A stretch of 64,000 bases of DNA. Source: Patagioenas fasciata (Eukaryota; Chordata; Aves; Columbiformes; Columbidae). The position numbers and the translations under genes are program-made. The notes under the pieces were generated by a model. That model saw nothing but the letters and a program-made list of their open reading frames with translations. It was not told the origin of the DNA and did not search any database. The DNA lies in contig NC_092541.1 of NCBI RefSeq assembly GCF_037038585.1, positions 4,399,445 through 4,463,444 of the forward strand, in the 5' to 3' direction. Below are positions 50,197 to 61,400 of this stretch, in pieces (the stretch's first letter is position 1; each line of letters begins with the position of its first letter).

Positions 50197-50552
50197 CCCT
50201 GTTTCCCCAAAAATTAGACCTACCCTGAAAATAAGCCCTAGCGGGATTTTTCAGGAGTTTTGAGGATGCTCAAAATATAAGCCCTACTTCAAAAATAAGC
50301 CCTAGTCACAGTTCATTTAAAAAGTCAATTTAAATAGTGTCTGGGCAGCTCTACAAGTAAAATTAATTTGCAATGGAATGCAGCAGGACAGATGTGACAG
50401 AATGTGATGATGTGACTATATTTCAATGAACGTTGAACTTTTTTGCTCAAGAATAAATGGAAAAATACGACATCCCCTGAAAATAAGCCCTAGCGCATCT
50501 TTCTGGAGCAAAAATTAATATAAGACTCTGTCATATTTTTGGGGAAACGGGG
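50197..50552. mobile_element. Non-autonomous Tc1/mariner-like DNA transposon (MITE)
   Basis: A 356-base element flanked by TA on both sides (50195-50196 and 50553-50554). The terminal inverted repeats begin CCCTGTTTCCCCAAAAATTA on the left, against CCCCGTTTCCCCAAAAATAT in the reverse complement of the right end. Subterminal GAAAATAAGCCCTAGC phrases recur near both ends. There is no transposase frame. TA target duplications are diagnostic of Tc1/mariner insertion. It may lie within the FMNL1 3' UTR. Confidence 0.88.
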
Positions 50553-50554
50553 TA

Positions 50555-51488
50555 TTTGGAGGCTTGTGCAGCTCTGGCCTCTGTCTCCAGCTGTGACCCT
50601 GGTTTTGGAGGCTTCATGTCATGTCCTGCAGCTGCTGGCGAGTGACCTCGGGCTCCCGAGCGCTGACGGTCACCGGTGTGACCCGTGGAGGTGGCTGCCA
50701 CCCCACAGAGACCTGGGGACAGTCAGGACCTGATGGTTGGAGCCGCGGAGCCCACGGCGAGGAGCAGCTGGTGCTGCCCCCGTGGCCTGGTGACACCTGC
50801 ACATGGGTGCTCCGGTCCCCGTAGCACACGGAGATTTGAAGGAAGACATAGAAAATCCCTGTAAAATAGCACCCCTGCCAGCTCCTGGGGTACGGGACGT
50901 GCCCGGGCTGGGCTCGTTGCAGCGGGTTCCTCGCCGGAGCGCAGAGGAGAACATGGGGCTCAGAGGGCTCTGCGGGGCTGGGGGAGACGGGGGCACGTGC
51001 AGGGGCTGCTGCAGCCCCAGTGTCCCCCCTGTCCCCTCCTGCAGCGGGAAATCCAAGGCACCATCAAGCTGAGGAGTGGGGCACAGCGGCATGGGGCTGA
51101 CCCTGAGATGATGGGGTGGGGTGGGGTGGGATGATGGGATGGGATGGGATGGGGCATCTCTGGGGTGATGATGGGGTGGGATGGGGCAGCCCCTCTGCTC
51201 CTTCCAGGACAAGCAGGGGCCCGGTTCTGCACTCCCCGCTCCCTGCCTGTACACAGGAGGGTCCCCCAGCCTGCGGGAGAGGAGCTCAGGGGCATCGCTA
51301 AGCAAGCGCCGGGGGTCCCAGGGGCACTCAGGGCAGGAGCTGGCACAATAAGCAGCTGGAGCAGCTCAGAGCAGACGCTGTCCCACCGCCCCACATCGTT
51401 CTGGGCCGGCGTGTTGACGTCCTTTGGTCCCATCTGCATCGGGAGGACGGTCCTGCCCCAGTGCCGGCAGCTGCAGGGCCGGCGCCGG
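50555..51488 (-). other. FMNL1: Probable FMNL1 3' UTR or downstream sequence
   Basis: GC-rich, without a recognised protein frame. It contains a GGGAT-rich tract at about 51108-51185. If the polyadenylation signal at 49811 is used, this stretch is transcribed as 3' UTR. Confidence 0.35.
51108..51185 (+). repeat. GGGGT/GGGAT simple repeat
   Basis: Repeated GGGGTGGGGTGGGATGATGG and GGGATGGGATGGGATGGGGC phrases, all G-rich on the plus strand. Confidence 0.85.
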
Positions 51489-51592
51489 TCACAGCGAGAT
51501 GTCCGGTGTCACCTGCAGGCTCTGTCCCCCGGGCCGTTTCTTGGCGCTGCCGCGGCTCTTGTCTGCGCGCCGGTACGGGTTGTTCCGCAGGT
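51489..51592 (-). CDS. FMNL1: FMNL1 alternative (distal) last coding exon
   Basis: An acceptor CGCTGCAG is followed by an exon whose phase fits the donor at 52290. It encodes D-LRNNPYRRADKSRGSAKKR, then PGGQSLQVTPDISL and a TGA at 51489-51491. DLRN.PY.RAD is a C-terminal tail that I recall from alternative isoforms of the paralogues FMNL2 and FMNL3. It would replace the tail encoded at 51907-51998, just after the diaphanous autoregulatory core, and is also basic. Use of this exon is inferred from splice-site fit, length (104 bases) and family similarity. Confidence 0.8.
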
Positions 51593-51660
51593 CTGCAGCG
51601 GGCAGAGTGCAGGGGCTGCCTGAGCTCCGGCTGCTCCGGCGAGGGCTGTGACCCACCGGC

Positions 51661-51710
51661 CACCACCCAGGAGTCACCCAGGAGTCACCCAGGAGTCACC
51701 CAGCACCCAG
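51661..51710 (+). repeat. Short tandem repeat, about 11-base unit
   Basis: About four copies of CACCCAGGAGT lie between the two alternative last exons of FMNL1. Confidence 0.8.
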
Positions 51711-51906
51711 GCGTCACCCCCAGCTTGGGACAAGGACACTCGGAGGAGCCCAACCAGCCACCCACAGTGACCCGAGCAGCAGCTACGAACAAGTGCCCTG
51801 TGGGACCCCATCCCTTGGCTGATCCACCAGGCAGCTGGAGGTGACAGTGTCACCCTAAGGGTGACAAAGTCTGGCAGTTCGCCCCTGCGCCCGCTGCCCA
51901 CGTTAC

Positions 51907-52401
51907 CTACAGAGGACTCTCCTCATTGAAGCTCACGTCGCAGAAGAGCCGGGACGAGCGCTTGCCCGTCCGGGCAGTGAAAGGAACAGTTTTCAGAGCT
52001 GAGCAGAGCGATCCAGAGAGACAGCGAGGAGGAGGAGGAGGAGGAGGAAGCAAGAAGCAGAAGAGGAGGAAGAGCCATGAGACAGGGCAGAAACCGCTCG
52101 GCAGCTTCGCCACATGGGATGGGGAGGTGCTGCAGGTGGGTTTGGACCCCACGATGGGGCTTGGTGGTCCCTCCTGGCTGTGACAGTCCCCACAGCCCCC
52201 ACCACCGGGGGTGTCTCTGCTGGCTCTGCTGCATGGGGGACACCCAGCCCCTCACCTGAGATAACCTCTCACCTGAAATAACCTCTCACCTGAGATAATA
52301 TCCTCGATGGCTCCATCTTTTCCCTCGTAGATGAGCGGCTCTTTCACCATCTGCCTCTTCTTCAGCTCGGCGATCATGTCCATCTGCTGCCGCTTGGCTT
52401 T
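51907..52401 (-). CDS. FMNL1: FMNL1 diaphanous autoregulatory domain and proximal tail exons
   Basis: Exon 52290-52401 encodes [20 protein letters not shown] and [13 protein letters not shown], the DAD core. Exon 51907-51998 encodes [20 protein letters not shown] followed by [10 protein letters not shown] and TAG. The DAD binds the N-terminal FH3 region to keep the formin closed. The donor after DIIS is one of three tandem copies. Reading on into the intron gives [12 protein letters not shown] and a stop. Confidence 0.95.
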
Positions 52402-55400
52402 CTGGGTGGGCAGCTGCGGTCGGGGACAGCGCGGGGTGAACGGCGCAGCCCCCGCTGTCCCCCAGAGGAGATGGGGGGCCCTCATCTTCACCCCCCACCC
52501 AGTTCTGCTCCTCCAGGACAGGGACACGGGGGCACCATCACCTCAGGCTGGTCCTCGCTGCCGGGGGGGCTGGATTCTGCCTCTTTGGCCGCAGCTTCTT
52601 GTTTCTTCCACAGCTCGATGTCCTGCTCTGCTTGCTTGGAAGAGAGGGGGTGCTGAGCAGGGGGGTCCTGCTGCAGGGCCGCAGCCCCCAGTTTGCCCCA
52701 CAACCCAGCTCCAGTATCTCACATCAACCCTGAGCCCCAGGGGCTCTGTCTCGTGAGCCTCCGTCTCACGTGTGGCTTTTTCTGATGACTCCAAAGTGGG
52801 GTCAATCCCCTCCCAACCCCCAGAAACAGGACACCCCCTGTCCCCTCCTACCTTGTAGGCTCTGATGAAGCGCATGAACATGGGGAAGAAGGTGGTGGGG
52901 GGGCTGGTCTTGGGGTTCTCCCCGAAATACTCCACAGCCGACTCGTACGCTTCCTACGGGCAGAGACACCCTGACTGGGGGGACTGGGACTGGGCACCCC
53001 CTTCCAGCCTCCCCATCGCCTCTGTGTCCCCCCAGGTCCCAGCTGGAGCCACATCCCTCCCAGAGCATCCCCCATGGCACAGAGGTCTGAGCAAGGGGCA
53101 CCCCAGGGCGTCCCCACATAGGAATGGAGGGGCCAACCCTGCTGTGCCCCCAGCGCCCACCTTGGCGGTTTTGCTGTCAGCCTGCAGCTTCTCCATCACC
53201 TCGGAGTTGACTTTGAGGAACTCCTTGAGCACGGGGCTGTCGTCCTGCCGCATGAACTCCCTGCGCGTCAGCTCCATGCCCTGCTGCAGGCTGCGCACGT
53301 CCTGCAGCACGCCGTCCAGGGACACTGCGGGGACGGTGACAGCGCTGGGGTCAGGACAGGCAAGGACACCCCCCCGGCAGAGCCTGCAACCCGCTGTGAC
53401 CCCCCCGGCGCGGTGCCCGCGGCGCTACCTGCGCCCGCCTTGTCGAGGAAGCGCAGCTCGGTGTGGAAGCCGGTCAGCTCGGGGTACTTCTCCGTGATCA
53501 CCCGCACCAGGTAATGCAGCAGCGTCTGCTTGCGGTCCGTCGACTTCATCTCCAGGAGCTGCGAGGGAGGGTGTCAGCCCCGGCCCGCGTCCCACCGCCC
53601 GCCTCACCCCTGCTCAGGGTGGGATCTGGGGGTTCTCCATCTCCACGGCTGGTTCCTGCATCCCCACGGCTGGTTCCTGCATCCCCATGACTGGTTCCTC
53701 CATCCCCACAGCTGGTTCCTCCATCCTTCCATCGCTATAACTGGTTCCTGCATCCCTCCATCGCCATGGCTGGTTCCTGCATCCCCACGGCTGGTTCCTG
53801 TATCCCCATGGCTGGTTCCTGCATCCCCATGGCTGGTTCCTGTATCCCCGTGGCTGGTTCCTGCATCCCCACAGCTGGTCCCCACATCCCTCCATCCCCA
53901 CAGTTGGTCCCTGCATCCCTCCATCTTCCCATATCTTGTCCCTCCATCCCCACAGCTGGTTCCTCCATCCCCACAGCTGGTCCCCACATCCATCCCCATG
54001 GCTGGTCCCTGCACTCCTCCATCTCCCCTTATCTTGTCCCTACATCCTTCCAACCCCACGGCTGGTTCTTGTCTGTCTCCATCCCTTTAACTCCTCCCCA
54101 AGCCTCTTCAAACCCTAAGATGGTCCCTTCATCCCTCCATTCCCACAGCTGCTCCCTGTGTCCCTCCATCCCCACAGCTGGTCCCTGCATCCCTATAGAT
54201 GCTCCCCAGGCCTCTCCAAAACCTATAGATGGTCCCTGCATCCCTCCATCCCCACAGCCAGTCCCTCCATCCCTGAGGCTGTTCCCCAGCAGTGACAATG
54301 TCCCCAGCAGTGACAGCGTCCCCGTGCACTGACAGTGTCCCCACGCCGCCCCTACCGCGTCGAGGCTCTGCAGCCGGAAGCCATAGGCCGCCCCGCGCTT
54401 GCTGCTGTTCATGTAGTTCCCGAAGGCCAGGACAATCTGCGGAGACACAACAGTGTGGGGACACAACCCAGCACGGATGTGGCACCTGAGGGGGTCGCGG
54501 TGCCCACACGCACCCCCACAGCACCTCACGTCCCCCAACTCCTCACCTCCAGGATGTTGCGCAGCTTGCTGGAGGCCTTGAGGGACATGGAGGCGGCGAT
54601 GATGGCGTTGAGTTGCTGTGGGTAGGAGGAGAAGCGCGTGGGTCGTGCTGCAGGGTGTCACCCCCACCTACAGCCACCCCTGTCCCCCCAGCACCCACCG
54701 GCATGAGCAGCTGGGCCGTGTCGTTGAAGTTGCCCAGGAAGATCATGACGTTCATGCGCTCGGCCAGGCGCGGGATCCTGCTGAAGCGGATCAGGAACTG
54801 GTCCTCGTCCGACAGCTCCTCCAGCGGCTGCTGCTCCCGCTCGAACTTCGCGATCAGCGTCCGCTCGTACTCGGTGGGCAGGAACCGCAGCAGCAGCTCC
54901 AGAAAGTCAAGGCTCAGGGCTTGCTGGTCGTACCTGGGGTGGTGGGAATGCACAGCAGTCGGACCCTGCGGCAGCTCCCTCGGTCCCCTCTGTCACCCAG
55001 GGCTGGTTGCCACCTTCCCTCCATCCCCACGGTTGGTCCCTGCACCCTTCCAGCTCCCCATATCTTGTCCCTCCATCCCCACGGTTGGTCCCCACATCCT
55101 TCCAGCTCCCCATATCTTGTCCCTCCATCCCCACGGTTGGTCCCCACATCCTTCCATCTCCCTGTATCTTGTGCCTCCATCCCCATGGTTGCTCCCTGCA
55201 TCCCTCCATCTCTCCATATCTTGTCCCTGTAACCCCACAGCTGGTTCCTGCATCCTCATGGTTGGTCCCCACATCCTTCCATCCCCACAGTTGGTCCCCA
55301 CATCCCTCCATCCCCACAGTTGGTCCCCGCATCCCTCCATCCCCACAGTTGGTCCCCACATCCCTCCATCCCCATAGTTGGTCCCCACATCCCTCCATCC

Positions 55401-58400
55401 CCACAGTTGATCCCCACATTCCCCCATCTCCCCACATCTGGCCCCTCCACACCTCCATCCCCACATCTGGTACCATCGCTCCTCCAGCCCCTGCACACCC
55501 CAGCCCATCCCCGCCCCCTTGCTTGTGCCCAACCTTGTCCCACCAAGGAGGGGACACTCACGTCTCGATGGCCGTGCAGATGTCCTGGACGCTGCGGCCG
55601 CCCTTGCGGAGGGTGATGGCCAAGTTCTTGGCTCGGTTGGACTCCATGAGGGTGACTTTGCTGGGAGGCTTCTGCGTGGCCTTGGCCTTGAGGGTGTTGA
55701 TGTCCAAGCTGGGGCCTTGCGCCTTGGTCTTGAACTGCTCCTCAAAGTCACTCATGTCCAGCTCCTGTGGGGACACAGGGCTGAGGGCACGGCGGGGAGG
55801 TGACACAGGACATCTGGGATGAGGGTGGGGACAGAGGACCAGGACAAAGCGGGGAGGAACGAGAAGATGAGGATGGAGCACGGGGATGAGGTCAAGTTGA
55901 AGGGATGAAGGTGGAGTGAGGTGACAAGGACAGGACAAGGGGACAGGAAGTGGGTAAGGAGGGGATGAGGGGACCAGAGGATGAAGGTGAGGAGGAAGCC
56001 ATGGGCAGCATGTGAGGATGAGGATGGAGCAAGGGGCCAAGGACAGGGTGAGAGCAGAAGGATGACAGATCCCATGTTGATCCTCCCCGTGTCACCACGG
56101 AGCTGCTCCAGCCTCCAGCTCCTCCAGCAGCCCCAGGACACCAGGGTGGTGCAGGGTGGGCACAGGTACAACCTCAGTGTGGGAACGGTGGGACTGGGGC
56201 ACTGTCCCAGCTGAGCACCCTGTGCCCAGCCCCCCTGTGCCCCCCCAGGCCCCCCAGCTCCCCGTGTCCTCACCTGCAGCACCTTCTCGTCGTTGAGCTC
56301 GGTGAAGACGGTGCCATCGATCTGACTGGGCTTCAGGGCCACCCAGTTGAAGATGGGCATGCGGAACTTGGTCTGGATCGGCTTCTTCACCTTCACTGCG
56401 GGGGGGGACACACACACATCACGGGGTGGGCGGGGGGGGGGGGGGGGGGCGTCCCAAACCCACCCCAGGGTGCCCCCAGCCGTCCCCTGGAGGATGTCAC
56501 CCCCACCCCTGGGTGTCACTCACCTGTACCGCTGGTGGCACTGGGGTCACCCGGCCCGGCTGGGAGCTGCCCCCCCAGGGATGGGGGTGGTGGAGGCGGG
56601 GGGATGGAGCCCTCCAGCCCCCCCGGCAGCGGTGGGGGTGGGGGGGGCACTTGGGTGCCCGGGAGTGGGGGGGGTGGGGGGGGGCTGGTGCCAGGGGGCA
56701 GGGGGGGGGCAGGGGGCGGGGGGGGACCGGGATCAGCCCCCGGCAGCGGAGGAGGGGGCGGAGGGGGGGGCGGGGCAGGGGGGGCAGGTGCTGGCGGGGG
56801 AGACGGTGCCAGAGCCACAGCATCTGCAATGGAAAGATGAGGTGGGTGAGGTGGTGGCACCGCAGGACACGGTGACACCGTCACTGTCCCTCTGCCACCC
56901 AGAGACTCCTGCACCCCCCCGCCACCCCCACTCAGTGCCAGCTGTCCCCACTGGGATGGGGACATCACGTGCTGCTGCCGTCCCCCGTACCCGCGGTACC
57001 TGTGCCGGTGCTGGTGGTGACGGTGGTGGCAGTGGCAGTGGTGGCAGTGGTGGTGATGGCCTCTCCGGTAACCACGGGGGCTGCCGGGGTTTCTATGACG
57101 ACGGGGACGATTTCAATGGCGACATCTCCGTCGGGCCCCCGCAGGATCTGCACCAAGCCCTTCTCCTCCAGCTCGGCCAAGCGCCGCTCCAGCGCCCGCC
57201 GGTAGCAATCCTGCGGCTGCGGGGCCGGCGGGCTGGGCGGCCGCGGGGGGCTCAGCTGCTCCTGCGGCGGTGACAAACTCCGGCATGTCACCAGCGTCCC
57301 CCAGGCACCCTCACCCCCCCTGCGGCACCCATGGGTGCTCACCCGCAGCGCCTCCAGCTCCCGCCGCGCTTGGCTCAGCTGCTTCTCCAGCTCCGCGATC
57401 TTGGCCATGGAGTCGTTCTCCGCATCCTGCAGCTTCTCCGTCAACTGCGGGGACGAGGAGCCGTCGCTCAGCCCCATCCCCGTCCCTCCCCCTCGGGGGA
57501 CTTTGCGTCAGCAGCGCCCACCCACGCGCCCACGTCCCACCTGGGTGACGTTCTCCTCCAGCTCCTCCATGTGCTCCAGCACGGCCGTCTTGGTCTCGGC
57601 ATCTTCCAGCATGGCCCCCACGTCAAAGACGTTGTCCAGGTAGGCTTGGATCTGCACCTGCAGCTTGTCGCTCTCGGTGAGACGGAGACTCTGCCATGGG
57701 ACAAGTGGTGGCACCGTCATGGGCGGTGGTGGCCCCTCCGGCACCCCCCACCCCATGGGTGCAGGTCACGCACCTCCAGGTAGTGGTCTAAGCCCAGGTG
57801 GGTGAACTCGTATTGCAGGAAGACGCGGAAGTTCATGTTCTCCACCGAGTGCACCACGATGTTGATGAACTGCATGCAGGCCACCTGCGGGACAGGGACA
57901 GGCTCAGCGCGGCCACCACCATGGCGCCCTGGTCTTTGGGGACCGTGCCGGGGATCCGTGGCACTTGGGGACATGGTGCCCCTGGGGTGGTTTCACAGCC
58001 CTGGGGACATGGGGACCTGGGGACAGCATGGGGGCTCACTAGCACTTAGGGACACCATGCCCTGGGGACAGACATGGGGATGGCATGGTGGCTTTGTGGC
58101 ACTTAGGGACACCATGCCCTGGGGACAGCATAGTGGCTCAGAAACCCCTGGGGACACATGCAATGCCCTGGGGACAGCCCAGTGACTTGACAGCCCTTGG
58201 GATGCAGCACTCTGGGGATGGACCAGTGACTCTTGGAGACACAACTTCTTGGGGCAGGACGGTGGCTTGGCAGCCCTTGAGACATGGTTCCCCTGGGATA
58301 GCACGGTGGCTTTGTGTGACAGGGACACCCCGGTGGGATCTGGTCATCCCCAGCATTGGGGACAGCACCTGCGGGGCTTGGGGACACAGTGCCCTGGGGA

Positions 58401-61400
58401 CAGCAGAGCAGCAGCCCCGCCAGCCACTCACCATGAAGTCGATGTTGGTGTCCTCGTTCCGGAAATACTCCATCAGCTTCTCAAAGCGGTTCTTCTCCCC
58501 GCACACCTGGGGTGGGGACAGGGGGCTGAGGGACAGCAGGGACACAGCCAGGGGGACCCCCAGGCGGGTGGCAGGGCAGGAGGCACCAGCTGTGACACCA
58601 TCCCAGCCTTGCTGGGTGCTGCCTAGTGCCTGGTCCTCCAGGACGTGGCCCTGAGGACGCGCACTGGCATGGGGACATCAAGCCCGGTGGCCGAAGCGTC
58701 CCTGAGTCACTGGATGGGCATTTCTGGGGTAAAGATTCCCCAGTGACACAGGGAAACTGAGGCACGAAGCCAGCCAGAGCACAGGTGTCAGTGTGGGGAC
58801 CGTGTGTCCCTGCTGGGGACTGACCTCCTTGAAGTTGTCGAAGGCAGCCAGGATGATGTCGTGGCCACCTCGGACCAGGCAGACGGCGGCCAGCAGCTCC
58901 AGCACTAGCGCCTTGGTCCTGTGGAGACACGGGGTGCCAGGGGATCAGGGCCATGGGACAGACAAGGGGACAGGGGAACAGGTGACAGGGGACAGGTCCT
59001 ACCTGGCGTTCTTGTTGTTGAGGCTCAGGGTGATCTCGTTGACGCAGGCTGGGTGGTTCATCACCAGGCTGAAGCCAGACTTGGGGGGGAAAAGGAGCGT
59101 TAATGGGGTCACACATCCTCCCCCACATCCACACCCAGGGATGCTCCAGGACCTCGCGACATCCCCGTGCCACGTCCCCACCCAGCGACCCTCTGGGACT
59201 TTGGGCCATCCCCGTGCCACGTCCCCACCAGCCATGAGCTTGAGTGAGGACACCTCAGAACGAGGGGCTGGACAACGGGTCCCACCCCAATCCCTGACCC
59301 CGGTGCCAGCACCACAGGGACTGGAGGCTTTTGGGGAGCCCCAGGCAGGTCCCCGAGGCCACTGTCCCCCCCACCTGGTAGTTCATGATGGCGCGGAGGC
59401 ACATGATGCAGAGGTGGACGTCGTCCTTCTGGCTGACCAGGCGGGAGCTCCTCAGCGCCTTCCTGCTGTGCGAGGGGTTCAGCCTGGGGGGCAAGAGGGC
59501 GGCTGAGGGGGGGCCGGGGAGCGGCCGGGGGGCGCAGCGCAAGCGGGGAGGGGGCAGCGCATGGGCGGGTGGCAGCGGGGGGACACCAGGGGACCCGGGC
59601 GGTTACATCCCCACGGGAGACACCCCCCTGTCTGTGAGCCCTCGGGACGGGGGGTGACGGGGCTGGGATGGCGGTGGGTGCCCCTCGTGCGCACGGGTGG
59701 TCTCGGAGGCTCACCGGGGCGGGCAGGAGCTGCCGGGTGACCGGGGGCTATTGTCCCCATCGCTGCAGGGGACACCGGGGTGGACGTGGCGGAGGAGGGT
59801 GTGGAGGTGCCGGTTCGAGAGGCAGCAGCTGGAGCCTGCGGGACAGGAGGGAGAAACGGGGCTCCCGCGTGGCCCCCGGGACACCCGGCCTCGGGAACAA
59901 GGGCTGGGACCCCCCCCGCGGGTGCCACGTCACTCCTGACCTGTCCCTGGGGCTTTGGGGGACACCCCGGCTCCTCCGGAGCTGCTGGCAGGCAACAAGG
60001 GACCCCCACGGTCCCTGGGGTGCCATGTTACGGCTCCCAGGGTGACCGTGCTGGGGTGTCCCCTGGGACCCCCCCTGCCCACTGGGATGCCCTGCAGGTG
60101 CTGTCCCCAATGCTGGGGACAACCAGGTCCCGCCGGGGCGTCCCTGCCACGCCAGCGCCCCGTCACCTACCGTCAGCGTGTCCCCGGCAGCGTGCAAGAG
60201 AAGAGCGGGGTTAGAGGGGACAGCGGGGACAAGCAGGAGCCACCGGCCACCAGGGCCAGCTGGGGGGCGCAGGCCTGTTCGTCCACCCCAGTTCTAAACC
60301 CGGGGGGTGCAATTTTCTCCCGCAAAATCTCAAGCATCTCCAGTTTTTGATACTGATGGGTTACACCCACAGTGGTGGAGGCACCGGGGGGACACAGATC
60401 CAGCCCAGCTCCCCGCAGGTTTGTCCCCTGCACACACACGGGGACGTGGCTTTGTCCCCCCCGCAAAAACAGCGCTGGGGACGCGTTTTTAGGAGCAGGC
60501 CTGCGTCTCCCCGCCGAGCCCCCTCCGAGCGTGGCTGGGGTGCAGCGAGGCGGGGAGCGGGGCTGGGGACGGCGCGGGGACAGGAGGGGACACTCGGGAC
60601 AGGCGCAGGCGGTACCTGACGGTGAGTTGCCGCACTTTGGAGGAGAGCAGGGGGGGCGACGAGGAGCTGCCCTTGTTCAGGTCCTCCAGCGAGATCTCCA
60701 GGCCCTTGCCCTTGTCGGAGCCGGGGCTGCCGTTCTCAGTGCTCTCCATGTCGTACCTGGTGGCCCGTGGGGACATGGGGGTGGGTGAGATGTGGCACCC
60801 CAATGGTGACAGGCACCAAGGGGTGGGGACATGGGCATGGAGGTCTTGGGGACACTCTGCTCCACCCCAGCCATGGAGCATCCTGAGCTCCAGAACTGTC
60901 ACCCAGGGACCCCCCCAGCCCCTCTGAGTCCCAGGGGAGGGTGACCCCGGTCTTGGGGACATAGGGGGACACAGTGGGGACATACGCGACAGAGCACTGG
61001 GCGAAGGCGAGATACTCCAGCAGCACGTCCAGCCCCTTGTTCTCCTCGTTGAGGAACTCCTGGACCCAGCTGGGGGGGTACAGGGGATTAGTGGCTCGGC
61101 AGCCCATTCATCCTCACCATTCTCATCCTCCTCACCATCCTCATCCTCCTCACCATCCTCATCCTCCTCACCATCCTCATCCTCATCCCCATCCGCATCC
61201 TCATCCCCATCCGCATCCTCATCCTCCTTGTCCTCCTCCTCTTTCTCACCATCCTCATCCTCCTCACCTTCCTCATGCTCCTGACCCTCCCTTCCCCCTC
61301 ACCCAGCACAGCCACCCCCTGCCAGAGGTCCCCAGCAAGGGTGGGACATGTTGGGGACACGAGGTGGCACTGTGAGCTGGCACCTCTTCAAGGCAGATAG

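Noticed and set aside
53635-55480. Regular repeats resembling a CRISPR array
   Set aside because: Units are contiguous and degenerate with no unique spacers, and the context is an intron of a vertebrate gene.
55007-55822. Long open frames (up to 271 codons) on both strands across 53,530-55,820
   Set aside because: They run through minisatellites with units of 21 or 29 bases and lie antisense to or between FMNL1 exons. Their composition is repeat-driven.
56347-57273. 308-codon plus-strand frame opposite the FMNL1 FH1 exon
   Set aside because: It is Gly-rich, the reverse complement of polyproline coding sequence. The minus-strand exons have splice sites and family similarity.
59697-60050. Possible extra FMNL1 exon (Ser/Thr/Pro-rich minus-strand frame) matching the FMNL2 insert after the FH3 region
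   Set aside because: No conserved motif of that insert, and the flanking exons already join in phase without it.
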